Source of the DNA: Pasteurella sp049941595 | GTDB lineage: Bacteria; Pseudomonadota; Gammaproteobacteria; Enterobacterales; Pasteurellaceae | Length of the DNA: 64,000 bases | NCBI GenBank assembly: GCA_049941595.1 | Contig: JBNFNA010000002.1 | Coordinates: forward strand, 1-64,000 | Direction of reading: 5' to 3' | Part shown: piece after piece, positions 17,301-25,309 of the stretch | Layout: each line of letters starts with the position of its first letter | How positions within the stretch are numbered: position 1 is the stretch's first letter | Position numbers and translations under genes: made by a program | Notes under the pieces: generated by a model | Databases searched by the model: none | Seen by the model: the letters and a program-made list of their open reading frames with translations, nothing else | Told to the model about the DNA's origin: nothing

Positions 17301-17796
17301 AGAAATGATCAGGGAAATAGTCTTGATAAAAATTGACCGCACTTTCAATTTCTGAAGGGTTACCTTTAAGTAACTTTTTACCCACATCACCATTATGCCC
17401 ACCAGAAAGAATGATGATCCCTTCACGATGTTCAATGAGCCATTCTTGATCGATATAAGGCAAATCCTGATAGCCACGCTCATAGGCTTTGGAAAGCAAT
17501 AACGTAATGTTTTGATAGCCAGTATTGTTTTTCGCAAGTAAAGTAAGCTCAAAACGTTCGTCACCACAAAGATCGCTTTTGACTAACACATCTGCCCCAA
17601 CAATAGGCTTCACGCCTGAAGACAGCGCCTCACCATAAAAGCGCACCAATCCACAAAAGTTGGTGAAATCAGTCAATCCCATTGCCACCATATTGTTTTC
17701 AACACAGGCTTTAACTAAAGGCTTCACTTTAGCGATGCCATTAATCATCGAAAAATCACTGTGAACACGCAGGTGAACAAAACGGGGGTCAGACAT
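14320..17796 (-). CDS. dnaE: DNA polymerase III alpha subunit
   Basis: The replicative polymerase catalytic subunit, 1158 residues, in line with other Pasteurellaceae. The PHP domain begins at HLRVHSDFSMINGIAK (residues 7-22). The catalytic motif PDFDVDF places the two metal-binding aspartates at about 400 and 402. Tail features include the helix-hairpin-helix segment GVGEGPIEAL (about 825) and the OB-fold (about 955-1065). I chose ATG at 17796 because AAGGA lies eight bases upstream; an in-frame ATG at 17805 is less well spaced. It converges on sdaA and is divergent from a GNAT gene, apparently monocistronic. Confidence 0.98.
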   Translation of the reverse strand: MSDPRFVHLRVHSDFSMINGIAKVKPLVKACVENNMVAMGLTDFTNFCGLVRFYGEALSSGVKPIVGADVLVKSDLCGDERFELTLLAKNNTGYQNITLLLSKAYERGYQDLPYIDQEWLIEHREGIIILSGGHNGDVGKKLLKGNPSEIESAVNFYQDYFPDHFYLSLSRTGRYEEERYVSLAIKYAEQKGLPVVATNDVLFLQEDDFEAHEIRVAIHDSYTLDDPKRPKIYTSQQYFRSEQEMCELFADVPSALENTLLIAQRCNVTIRLGEYFLPQFPTGDLSTEDFLVKKSKEGLEERLKVLFPDEKVRQERRPEYDERLQVELDVINQMGFPGYFLIVMEFIQWSKDNDIPVGPGRGSGAGSLVAYALKITDLDPLEFDLLFERFLNPERVSMPDFDVDFCMDGRDRVIEHVAETYGRGAVSQIITFGTMAAKAVIRDVGRVLGHPYGFVDRISKLIPPDPGMTLAKAFAAEPQLQVVYDSDEEVKALIDMARKLEGVTRNAGKHAGGVVISPGLITDFSPLYCDSEGKHPVTHFDKNDVEYAGLVKFDFLGLRTLTIIKWALDMINTRLAKEGKPLVDISTIPLDDPESFELLKRSETTAVFQLESRGMKDLIKRLQPDCFEDIIALVALFRPGPLESGMVQNFIDRKHGDEPVAYPDPEYQHESLKPILEPTYGVIVYQEQVMQIAQELAGYTLGGADLLRRAMGKKKPEEMAAQREIFEKGAIAKGVDGELAMKIFDLVEKFAGYGFNKSHSAAYALVSYQTLWLKTHYPAEFMAAVMTSEMDNTDKIVGLYDECLRMGLKVAPPDINTGKHHFSVNEQGEIVYGIGAIKGVGEGPIEALIAAREQGGIFKDLFDLCARVDLKKINRRTFESLILSGAFDKLGPHRAALSKNLEDALKASDQHAKDAAMGQADMFGVLTESYEEVEKAYASTPRWSEKVILDGERETLGLYLSSHPISPYIKELEHYSSTRLKDLVPNYRGQVSTVSGLVVASRVAITKKGNRLGIATLDDRSGRLDITLFGEALEKFGEKLQKDTIVIVSGQVSFDDFSGGLKMTVRELMSLDEARSRYAKALAVCLSQEQITPLFIRQFKTMLEPYSGGSLPMNVYYSSPEGKCKVKMGIQWSVNPTDELIAQLGQTLGESAVELEFK

Positions 17797-17935
17797 AAAA
17801 AGCATCCTTGGAGTGTATAAGTTTGTGCGAAAAGTGCGGTTTATTTTAACGGGATTTTGCTAGTTGCACAAATTTAGCTAGGTGAGAAGTTCTCCATTAT
17901 GCTAAGTTATATGCAATGCAAATCAAGGAGGTACT

Positions 17936-18472
17936 ATGCAATCTTTAATGTTGATCAAACCCACGTTAATCCATAAAAATGAAATTCTAAACTACAAACA
18001 AACTTATGAAAATTCGGGTCTCACCTTACACGGTGCCAATCAATTAGCCCATTTTTCTGCAGACACTTTTGAAGATTGGCTTGCATATCTGAATGCCCCC
18101 TCTGGAACAAATCGCTTTGGTTATGACAAGGCATCCGATAGTACTTATCTTGCTTGGCATACAACCGAAAATCGGATAGTTGGCATAATCCATCTTCGAC
18201 ATACGCTAAATGACCGTCTTCTACAATATGCAGGAAATATTGGCTATTCAGTGCATCCTCAAGAATGGGGAAAAGGTTATGCCACTCAAATGCTCACACT
18301 TGCATTAGAAAAAACCGATCTATTGGGGATAAAAGAGGTGATGCTTTCCTGTGATAAAGATAATATCGCATCCAGCAAAGTGATCTTAAAAAATGGTGGA
18401 TATTTAGAAAGTGAGTTTGAAAGACAAGGAAAAATCATTCAACGTTACTGGATTAAACGTCACATATCATAA
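17936..18472 (+). CDS. GNAT-family N-acetyltransferase
   Basis: A 178-residue cytosolic acetyltransferase. The acetyl-CoA pyrophosphate-binding stretch VHPQEWGKGYATQML (about 104-118) is clear, followed by the C-terminal elements IASSKVILKNGGYLESE (about 145-161). It has a near-perfect ribosome site (AAGGAGGT before ATG). The family acetylates small molecules or protein amino groups; the substrate is not readable here. It sits between dnaE (divergent) and catalase (convergent) with no operon partner. Confidence 0.88.
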   Translation: MQSLMLIKPTLIHKNEILNYKQTYENSGLTLHGANQLAHFSADTFEDWLAYLNAPSGTNRFGYDKASDSTYLAWHTTENRIVGIIHLRHTLNDRLLQYAGNIGYSVHPQEWGKGYATQMLTLALEKTDLLGIKEVMLSCDKDNIASSKVILKNGGYLESEFERQGKIIQRYWIKRHIS

Positions 18473-18496
18473 AAAAGGCTTGGGTTGCCCCAAGCC
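18471..18496 (-). terminator. Catalase terminator
   Basis: GGCTTGGG (18477-18484) pairs with CCCAAGCC (18489-18496); on the minus strand the stem is followed by six T, an ideal intrinsic terminator for katA. It may also weakly stop the converging GNAT gene. Confidence 0.92.
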
Positions 18497-18519
18497 TGAA
18501 TCATAAAGTTCCAAACGGA

Positions 18520-19974
18520 TTATTTCGCTAAGTTCGCACGAATTGCATCAGCTAATTCTTTGCTCACTTTATCGAAGTGGGCTAATTGTCTTTCAACAAT
18601 CGCAGGTTCTGTAACACCCGCTAAGCCCGCTGCGAAGTTTGCCGCCACACGTGCTTTTTGACCTGCATCGAATAAGTTATAAAGTGCAGCAGGTTGTGTG
18701 TAGTAATCTTCATCGTACTCACGGAAGTTAAAGTGTGCCGCTGAACGCTCTAACTCTAATGCTGGCTCTTGTTGGTGAGTCGGCACATAAGTATCGAAAC
18801 GGTTCGGTGCATAGTTAGGGTGTGTACCACCGTTGTTATCTACACGCATTGCACCATCACGATGTGTTGTGTGGTATGGGCATTTTGGTGCGTTAACTGG
18901 AATTTGGTGGTGGTTAACACCTAAACGGTAACGTTGTGCGTCTTGGTATGAGAATAGACGGCCTTGTAACATACGGTCTGGTGAGAAACCAATTCCCGGT
19001 ACGATGTTAGAAGGTGCAAACGCCGCTTGTTCCACTTCTGCGAAGTAGTTAATTGGGTTTTGATTTAACTCTAATACACCCACTTCGATCATTGGATAAT
19101 CTTTGTGTGGCCATACTTTCGTTAAGTCAAACGCATAGTTATGTTTGTGTGCATCTGCTTCTGGCATAATTTGCACTTGAACATTCCAACGTGGGAATTC
19201 ACCACGCTCAATGGCTTCATATAAATCTTGTTGGCTTGATTCACGGTTTTCACCCACAACTTTTGCCGCTTCTTCATTTGTGTAGAATTTATGACCTTGT
19301 TGTGTTTTGAAGTGGAATTTCACCCAGAAACGCTCGTTTTGTTCGTTAATGAAGCTATAAGTATGGCTTCCGTAACCGTTCATATGACGTAAGTCTGTTG
19401 GGATACCACGGTCACTGAAAAGAATCATAATTTGGTGTAATGATTCAGGGTGACGTGACCAGAAATCCCATGCAGCGTTTGCATCACGTAAGTTAGTTTG
19501 TGGGTTACGTTTTTGTGTGTGAATGAAATCTGGGAATTTCAATGGATCACGGATAAAGAACACAGGTGTGTTGTTACCCACTAAGTCCCAGTTACCTTGT
19601 TCAGTATAGAATTTTAAGGCAAAACCACGTACATCACGCTCTGCATCAGCTGCACCACGCTCACCTGCTACAGTTGAGAAACGTAATAATACTTGAGTTT
19701 GTTTGCCGATACCGTTGAATAAATCTGCTTTGGTATATTTGCTGATGTCGTGAGTGACAGTGAATGTACCGTAAGCTGCTGAACCTTTAGCGTGAACAAC
19801 ACGCTCAGGAATACGCTCACGCGCAAAGTGTGCTAATTTTTCTTGGAACCAAACATCTTGTAAAAGTAATGGGCCTTTGGGACCAGCAGACATAGTGTTG
19901 TCGTTTTCAACGATAGGCGCACCCGCTGCGTTCGTTAAGGTTTTTGAGCCATGATCAAATGGGCATTTAGACAT
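18520..19974 (-). CDS. katA: Monofunctional heme catalase
   Basis: A 484-residue small-subunit catalase that splits hydrogen peroxide; the H. influenzae orthologue is named HktE. The essential histidine is in RVVHAKGSAAYG (His61), the distal asparagine in DLVGNNTPVFF (about 131-141), and the proximal heme tyrosine in RLFSYQDAQRYRLG (about Tyr343). The NADPH-binding region and C-terminal helices are present. GAGAGGAC precedes ATG. It has its own promoter (20065-20092) and terminator. OxyR control is usual for this gene family but I could not identify a confident OxyR site. Confidence 0.97.
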   Translation of the reverse strand: MSKCPFDHGSKTLTNAAGAPIVENDNTMSAGPKGPLLLQDVWFQEKLAHFARERIPERVVHAKGSAAYGTFTVTHDISKYTKADLFNGIGKQTQVLLRFSTVAGERGAADAERDVRGFALKFYTEQGNWDLVGNNTPVFFIRDPLKFPDFIHTQKRNPQTNLRDANAAWDFWSRHPESLHQIMILFSDRGIPTDLRHMNGYGSHTYSFINEQNERFWVKFHFKTQQGHKFYTNEEAAKVVGENRESSQQDLYEAIERGEFPRWNVQVQIMPEADAHKHNYAFDLTKVWPHKDYPMIEVGVLELNQNPINYFAEVEQAAFAPSNIVPGIGFSPDRMLQGRLFSYQDAQRYRLGVNHHQIPVNAPKCPYHTTHRDGAMRVDNNGGTHPNYAPNRFDTYVPTHQQEPALELERSAAHFNFREYDEDYYTQPAALYNLFDAGQKARVAANFAAGLAGVTEPAIVERQLAHFDKVSKELADAIRANLAK

Positions 19975-20064
19975 AATCGAGTCCTCTCATTCAAGTAGAA
20001 TAGAAAATAAATAGAATTACAAAATAATAAAGGTAACTCTTTTTCCCCTTTAAATTTTGGAGGT

Positions 20065-20092
20065 ATTATATGCTTCTATTTTCTGAACTCAA
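20065..20092 (-). promoter_or_regulatory. Sigma-70 promoter for katA
   Basis: On the minus strand TTGAGT (20087-20092), a 16-base spacer and a perfect TATAAT (20065-20070) lie about 90 bases before the start codon, predicting a leader of roughly 80 bases. Confidence 0.65.
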
Positions 20093-20157
20093 TCTATCAA
20101 TTCAATCGAAAACAACAATTAAAAATAAAAGACCAATTTAAAAGCCCTATCAATATA

Positions 20158-21360
20158 TTATTCACTTAATGCTGTTGCACAAGCATAAGCAGAACTCCAC
20201 GCCCATTGGAAATTATAGCCACCTAGCCAACCCGTTACATCAAGCACTTCACCAATAAAATACAAGCCTTTGGCAGAATGCACCTCCATTGTTTTTGAAG
20301 ACACCGCGTCAGTATCAACACCGCCCATTGTGACTTCTGCGGTGCGATAACCCTCCGTGCCATTAGGTAAAAACTGCCAGTGATGAATGAGTTGATCGAG
20401 CTGTTGAAATATGGCTTTACTCAGCTGTGCAATAGGGGCATCTTGTATTAATTGCTGTTCAATCCAAAGCTCGACTAATTTTTTAGGTAAGACTTTTGCT
20501 AATGCATTTTTTAGCTGTAACTTCGGCGAAATTGCTCGTAATTGTTGTAAAAACTCAATAATATTCTCACTCGGTAATAAATCAATTTCGATGGATTCAT
20601 TCGGTTGCCAATAATTTGAGATCTGCAAGATCGCTGGGCCTGAAATGCCTCGATGCGTAAACAACATATTATTAGCAAAGGCTTTACCATTTTTCGCGGT
20701 GGCGATGATAGGTAACGCAATGCCTGAAAGTGCGGTATAAAATTTATCAGTTTCACGCCAAGTGAAAGGCACAAGACTGGCACGTGGCGGCAACACTTGA
20801 ATACCAAACTGCTCTGCGATTTGATAACCAAATGACGATGCGCCTAGCCCCGGCATTGAAAGCCCGCCCGTAGCAATCACAAGCGATTGGCAATGCCACA
20901 TTTGCCCATTGGCAAGCAATGAAAAGCGGCTTTTCGCACCATTTTCTTGTGCTTGAACATCGCTAATTTGCTGGCGTAACTGAATATTCACGCCATATTT
21001 TTCACATTCTGACAGCAGCATCTCAACGATTGTTTCCGAACCCTCATCAGTAAATAATTGCCCCAATTCTTTTTCGTGATAGGCAATGCCATACTCTGCC
21101 ACCATTGCAATAAAATCCCATTGGGTATAGCGAGCAAGAGCCGATTTCACGAAGTGCGGATTTTGTGAAAGATAATGCTGTGCTGTGACATCAAGGTTGG
21201 TGAAATTACAAAATCCACCACCTGACATCAAAATTTTGCGCCCCACTTTTTTGCCGTTATCAAATAACGTCACTTGCTTGCCGAACTTGGCAGCTTGGCT
21301 TGCACAAAATAAACCCGCCGCACCAGCGCCGATGATAATAACTTCAGAATAATTGTTCAT
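20158..21360 (-). CDS. HI0933-type NAD(P)/FAD-dependent flavoprotein (YhiN family)
   Basis: A 400-residue cytosolic flavoprotein. The FAD dinucleotide motif VIIIGAGAAGLFCASQAAK (about 8-26) is followed by the family hallmark GRKILMSGGGFCNFTN (about 40-55). The second signature GGVDTDAVSSKTMEV (about 347-361) and the C-terminal GEVLDVTGWLGGYNFQWAWSSA (about 371-392) are also present. The structure of the family is known from HI0933, but its reaction is not established. It lies 60 bases after nrfG in the same orientation and may be read with it, though a weak hairpin (21390-21411) intervenes. It is also next to catalase, as in H. influenzae. Confidence 0.9.
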   Translation of the reverse strand: MNNYSEVIIIGAGAAGLFCASQAAKFGKQVTLFDNGKKVGRKILMSGGGFCNFTNLDVTAQHYLSQNPHFVKSALARYTQWDFIAMVAEYGIAYHEKELGQLFTDEGSETIVEMLLSECEKYGVNIQLRQQISDVQAQENGAKSRFSLLANGQMWHCQSLVIATGGLSMPGLGASSFGYQIAEQFGIQVLPPRASLVPFTWRETDKFYTALSGIALPIIATAKNGKAFANNMLFTHRGISGPAILQISNYWQPNESIEIDLLPSENIIEFLQQLRAISPKLQLKNALAKVLPKKLVELWIEQQLIQDAPIAQLSKAIFQQLDQLIHHWQFLPNGTEGYRTAEVTMGGVDTDAVSSKTMEVHSAKGLYFIGEVLDVTGWLGGYNFQWAWSSAYACATALSE

Positions 21361-21389
21361 AAATGTGATTAATATGTTGTAGGCAATAC

Positions 21390-21411
21390 GCCGATACAGG
21401 TTAATATCGGC
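21390..21411 (-). terminator. Weak hairpin between nrfG and the flavoprotein gene
   Basis: GCCGATA (21390-21396) pairs with TATCGGC (21405-21411). There is no T-run after it on the minus strand, so it may only stabilise or attenuate the transcript. Confidence 0.4.
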
Positions 21412-21420
21412 TTCTTTGTC

Positions 21421-22260
21421 TTATTTTGATTGTTGCAGTCGAATTTCTGCCATTTGAATGCGTTGAATCAAGAGACGACGATCGACATTTGGTCGGTCGG
21501 AGTCTAACATTTTTTGCCAGGTCTGTGCGGCTTTTTGATAATTTCCTTGTACAAATGCTTCGGTAGCAATCAACGATAAGCTTGAAATTTCTTTTGGATC
21601 TTCCGCCAGTGCTTGATTTAATAATGCCTGTACTGCGTCCGTCAGTTGTTGACCTGATTGATAATAAAGTGCGGTCGCTAAAGCACCTAAAATATAAGGT
21701 TTATTGCCTAACAAGCCTTGTGCATTTTGGTAAGAAATCATTGCACTATCAAATTCATTATTTTCAATATAGGCTTGCCCCAATGCGAGCCAATTTTCCG
21801 CATCATTAGGATCTTGACGCAATTTGTTTTGAATTTGCGTGATTTTATCCTCATTTTGCTTCGAAATCGCTTTTTCCATTAATTGCATTTGTTGCTGTAA
21901 AAAAATGGCTTCGCCTTGCTCCACCTCTGCATAACGAGGTAAGGAAAAGTAGTATGCACTTGGAATCACAATCAACAATGTAGCTAATGTCAAATTTAAT
22001 TTTAACGAAAAACGTGCCGCACTTTTCCCTTCAGTTAATGCAAAGTGCGGTTGATTTTGCCACTGTTTTTCATCGTCCAATAAACGCTGCCCCAATTCAT
22101 CACGTAGCTCAGGGGTAGGGTTCATCATCAATTGCTCACGATATAAGGCAACATTTTTCTGCTGACGATAGTTGCTTTGCCAAGTTTGCCATTTAGCGAA
22201 AGGCAACATTAGCAACACAATAATCAGCAATGCAAAAACTAATAATCCCCACCACATCAT
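21421..22260 (-). CDS. nrfG: Heme-lyase accessory protein NrfG with CcmI-like architecture
   Basis: Together with NrfE and NrfF it is expected to form the lyase that attaches heme to the CxxCK site of NrfA. At 279 residues it is longer than the roughly 200-residue E. coli NrfG because it keeps a CcmI-like front: a first membrane helix (about 2-20), a cytosolic linker and a second helix (about 93-112), then a periplasmic TPR domain (about 130-275; AENWLALGQAYIENNEFDSA, then NYQKAAQTWQKML). ATGA overlap with nrfF shows translational coupling. It closes the nrf assembly block. Confidence 0.85.
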   Translation of the reverse strand: MMWWGLLVFALLIIVLLMLPFAKWQTWQSNYRQQKNVALYREQLMMNPTPELRDELGQRLLDDEKQWQNQPHFALTEGKSAARFSLKLNLTLATLLIVIPSAYYFSLPRYAEVEQGEAIFLQQQMQLMEKAISKQNEDKITQIQNKLRQDPNDAENWLALGQAYIENNEFDSAMISYQNAQGLLGNKPYILGALATALYYQSGQQLTDAVQALLNQALAEDPKEISSLSLIATEAFVQGNYQKAAQTWQKMLDSDRPNVDRRLLIQRIQMAEIRLQQSK

Positions 22261-22760
22261 TCTTTTTTATCCGTTTGTTCTGTTTGTTTTAATAAGCGTT
22301 CAAGCGCATCTTGTTGCGATTTATCGAGCCCACTATTAGCTTGCACCTGTTTGGATCTTTTTTTGGCATAACTCAACATTAAACCTAATGCCAGCAATAA
22401 TAAGATTGCAGGTAAGCTCCATAAAACGGCGGTTGTCCATTGGAAAGGTGGTTTGTACAACACAAAATTGCCAAAACGTGAAGTCATTAAATCTACAATT
22501 TGTTGATTGCTTTTGCCTTCGTCCACCATTTTGTACACTTCAATTCGTAAGTCGTAAGCAATCGGTGAGTTGGATTCCACTAAATTTTGATTTTGACATT
22601 GTGGACAACGCAAAGACTTAGCCAGTTCCACCGCTCTCATACGATCTTCCGTATTTTTAAATTGGTAAGTGTCCACCATTTCTGCTTGAGCAAAAACACT
22701 GAAAAAAAGCAAAAAACTTAACAAAAATCTACCGTACTTTGTGATTATGTGCTTTGTCAT
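22257..22760 (-). CDS. nrfF: Heme-lyase subunit NrfF (CcmH-like)
   Basis: A 167-residue membrane-anchored periplasmic thiol protein. It starts with a signal peptide (KYGRFLLSFLLFFSVFAQA), carries the redox motif LRCPQCQNQNLVES (about 50-63) that handles the apocytochrome cysteines, and ends with a helix near 108-128 and a basic tail. The start at 22760 shares one base with the stop of the preceding gene (TAATG), which is why I reject the longer frame from 22808. The role in NrfA maturation follows from the cluster position; the sequence alone would equally fit CcmH. Confidence 0.88.
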   Translation of the reverse strand: MTKHIITKYGRFLLSFLLFFSVFAQAEMVDTYQFKNTEDRMRAVELAKSLRCPQCQNQNLVESNSPIAYDLRIEVYKMVDEGKSNQQIVDLMTSRFGNFVLYKPPFQWTTAVLWSLPAILLLLALGLMLSYAKKRSKQVQANSGLDKSQQDALERLLKQTEQTDKKE

Positions 22761-23287
22761 TATTTTGTCTCCAGATGTTGTAGCTCTGACACAAAGATCT
22801 TTTGCCATATCTCCGCATTAAGCGGGCCAGTATAACGATATTGGATCACGCCGTGCTTATCCACTAAATAGGTTTCTGGCGCACCGTCCACGCCAAGGTT
22901 TAATGCCAATTCGCCTTTGCTATCATTAATTGCCAATACAAAAGGGTTGCCCATTTTGTTCAGCATATCGAGTGCATTTTGCGTTTTATCACGATAATTT
23001 AGCCCGACAATCGGAATCGATTTTGACAGTTCCATTAAAAAAGGATGTTCTTGCTTACAATAAGCACACCAGCTGCCCCAAACATTCAATAAAAATGCCT
23101 CTTTAGGCAAATCTTTATTGCTTAATACCCGCTCTGCTTTGAGTAAATCTGTTTGATAAAATTCTGGCACAGGCTTAGCAATTAAGGCTGAAGCAATTTT
23201 TTTAGGATCTTGCTGTAAACCAATTAATAGCAAGGCGCAAATGGCTAAAATCACAAACAGTGGCAGAAATAAAAAAGCTCTTTTCAT
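22760..23287 (-). CDS. dsbE: Thioredoxin-like protein DsbE/CcmG of the nrf cluster
   Basis: A 175-residue periplasmic thioredoxin-fold protein tethered by an N-terminal helix (about 5-24). The active site is WCAYC (about 84-88) in the context LNVWGSWCAYCKQEHPFL, and the family GAPETYLVDKHGVIQYRYTG (about 130-149) follows. It reduces the apocytochrome cysteines before heme ligation. ATG at 23287 is chosen because AGGGA lies nine bases upstream and the product then begins MKR as in E. coli DsbE; ATG at 23308 is an alternative. E. coli has no such gene in its nrf operon, so the cluster here carries a more self-sufficient maturation kit. Confidence 0.85.
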   Translation of the reverse strand: MKRAFLFLPLFVILAICALLLIGLQQDPKKIASALIAKPVPEFYQTDLLKAERVLSNKDLPKEAFLLNVWGSWCAYCKQEHPFLMELSKSIPIVGLNYRDKTQNALDMLNKMGNPFVLAINDSKGELALNLGVDGAPETYLVDKHGVIQYRYTGPLNAEIWQKIFVSELQHLETK

Positions 23288-23324
23288 CTTAGATTTTCCC
23301 TGTTTCATCTGTGTTATTTACTCA

Positions 23325-25229
23325 TTACAATTGCTTGTTACGTCTTAAGCCAAACGTAGCCAATAGTGCACCTAATGCCATTAGAATACCGCCAAACCAT
23401 AACCAACGAATAAACGGCTTATATTGCAAGCGGAAGGTAAATTCGCCATTACCTAAGCGATCCCCCATTACAATATACAAATCGCCAAACCACCCCCAAT
23501 CAATACCCACCTCGCTCATATTCATTGTGCGAACATCGTAATAACGGCGTTCAGGGTAAATTTCGGCATAAGGTTGATTTTGTTTTGTCACCACAAAATG
23601 GGCTTTTTCACTGGTGTAATTTGGGCCCAATACATTTTTGAAACCTTGATAGTGGAAATGATAGTTCGCTAATTGTTGGGTTTGATTTGGTGCAAGACGC
23701 ACACCGATTTCACTACTGTAATAGCTACTCATAATCGCCCCAATCGCAGTAACAGCAACACCTAAATGCGCAAAAATCATCGATAATTGTTTTAATGAAA
23801 TATGTCGCGACGGCATCCACAAGGTCGCTAAGACTAACCAAATCGATAAGCTCAATAGCACGTAAGCAGTAAAGTTAAAATGCAAAGACGCATTGCTATC
23901 CACATAATGCGCTATTAATAAATACGCCATTATCAAGGCTGGAGCCAATAATACTGTTCGTTGGATAAAACGCTTTTTATTTAAGGTTTTCCAATGCATT
24001 GATAACACCGCGATCATTGCAATTAAGGTAATCACAAAGAGCGGTAAAAAAATCGCATTAAAATAAGGTGCACCAACGGAAATCGAGCCCCATTGTAATG
24101 CAGTAAACACGATTGGATAAAAGGTGCCTAAAAACACACTTAAGGTTGCAATAGTTAATAAAACATTCAATAACAAGAGCGCATTTTCTTTAGAAATTAT
24201 GCGAAAACGTACCGCACTTTGTTGCAAATTTACCTTCAATGCAAATAGGGTTAATGCACCAACTGTGAGTAAAAAGAATAAAATTAAGAGTGCGATACCA
24301 CGATCACCGTCCACGGCAAAAGCGTGTACCGATGTCAGCACGCCGGAGCGTACAATAAAGGTACCAAGAATACTAAAAGAGAAAGCGAGCAAGGAAAAAA
24401 GAATCGTCCAATAGCTGAAAATGCCACGTTGTTCAGTGACGGATAAGCTGTGTAACAATGCTAAGCCAAGCAACCAAGGCATTAGAGAGGCATTTTCAAC
24501 GGGATCCCAGAACCACCAGCCACCCCAGCCAAGTTCGTAATAAGCCCACCAAGAACCTAATACAATGCCTAAAGTTAAAAATAACCAAGATACCAACACC
24601 CAAGGGCGCATCATTCGTGCTAATGCGGCATCTAAGTGCCCACTAATTAACGCAGAAACCGTGATCGCAAAATTCACTGCAAAGCCAACATAACCAAGAT
24701 ATAACAACGGTGGGTGGAAAATCAGCCCAACATCTTGCAGCATTGGGTTTAAATCACGCCCTTCAAAGGCTTGAGGAAAGGCACGTTCAAAAGGGTTAGA
24801 CAAAAAGAGGATAAAAAGGCAGAAACCTAAACAAATCAGCCCCAAAACAGAAAGGCTTCGTGCAGAAATAATAGGATCTTTATGACGGCTCGAAAAAGCA
24901 AATAGCATCACCCAAATCGCAAGGGCAAACAACCAAAATAACATTGAGCCTTCGTGTCCCCCCCAAGTGGCAGACACTTTAAAGAAAATCGGTAATTGAG
25001 AGTTTGAATGATGTGCAACATATTGCACAGAAAAATCATCAACTGCGAAAGAATAAGCAAGGCAAGCGATAGAAATGCTGGTAAAAATGCCAAATAAATA
25101 ACTTAGGTTCCAAGCCGTGCCAATCATTGATGTTTTACGTAAAGCAATGCCGAATTGAGGCACTATCGCAAGCAATAACGCACAGAAAGAGGCAATTAGT
25201 AAGGCGAAAAAACCAAGTTCAGGAATCAT
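23325..25229 (-). CDS. nrfE: Heme-lyase membrane subunit NrfE (CcmF-like)
   Basis: A 634-residue polytopic inner-membrane protein of the heme-handling family. The tryptophan-rich periplasmic segment GWGGWWFWDPVENASLMPW (about 232-250), the flanking conserved histidines and the early WGGHEGSMLFW (about 85-95) are visible, with about fifteen hydrophobic helices. I start it at ATG 25229 (MIPELGFF), where alignment with the CcmF N-terminus (MIAELGNY here) is obvious; a frame open to 25382 would overlap nrfD and the terminator at 25265. NrfE with NrfF and NrfG is specific for the CxxCK heme of NrfA in E. coli. Confidence 0.9.
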   Translation of the reverse strand: MIPELGFFALLIASFCALLLAIVPQFGIALRKTSMIGTAWNLSYLFGIFTSISIACLAYSFAVDDFSVQYVAHHSNSQLPIFFKVSATWGGHEGSMLFWLFALAIWVMLFAFSSRHKDPIISARSLSVLGLICLGFCLFILFLSNPFERAFPQAFEGRDLNPMLQDVGLIFHPPLLYLGYVGFAVNFAITVSALISGHLDAALARMMRPWVLVSWLFLTLGIVLGSWWAYYELGWGGWWFWDPVENASLMPWLLGLALLHSLSVTEQRGIFSYWTILFSLLAFSFSILGTFIVRSGVLTSVHAFAVDGDRGIALLILFFLLTVGALTLFALKVNLQQSAVRFRIISKENALLLLNVLLTIATLSVFLGTFYPIVFTALQWGSISVGAPYFNAIFLPLFVITLIAMIAVLSMHWKTLNKKRFIQRTVLLAPALIMAYLLIAHYVDSNASLHFNFTAYVLLSLSIWLVLATLWMPSRHISLKQLSMIFAHLGVAVTAIGAIMSSYYSSEIGVRLAPNQTQQLANYHFHYQGFKNVLGPNYTSEKAHFVVTKQNQPYAEIYPERRYYDVRTMNMSEVGIDWGWFGDLYIVMGDRLGNGEFTFRLQYKPFIRWLWFGGILMALGALLATFGLRRNKQL

Positions 25230-25264
25230 ATCGAGTAATAAAATAAGCTGGAAATACACATTAA

Positions 25265-25289
25265 AAAGGCGAACTAGCCGTTCGCCTTT
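25265..25289 (-). terminator. Intrinsic terminator inside the nrf cluster, between nrfD and nrfE
   Basis: A perfect 10-bp stem, AAAGGCGAAC (25265-25274) with GTTCGCCTTT (25280-25289), loop of five, followed on the minus strand by TTTTTAA. It lies 20 bases after the nrfD stop and 36 bases before the nrfE start. Confidence 0.88.
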
Positions 25290-25309
25290 CACATCATTTT
25301 TAAGAGCTA

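Noticed and set aside
20070..20141. Plus-strand 23-codon frame preceded by a perfect GGAGG ribosome site
   Set aside because: The ribosome-like sequence and ATG coincide with the complement of the katA -10 hexamer (TATAAT). The peptide has no features and no promoter of its own, so the match is probably accidental.
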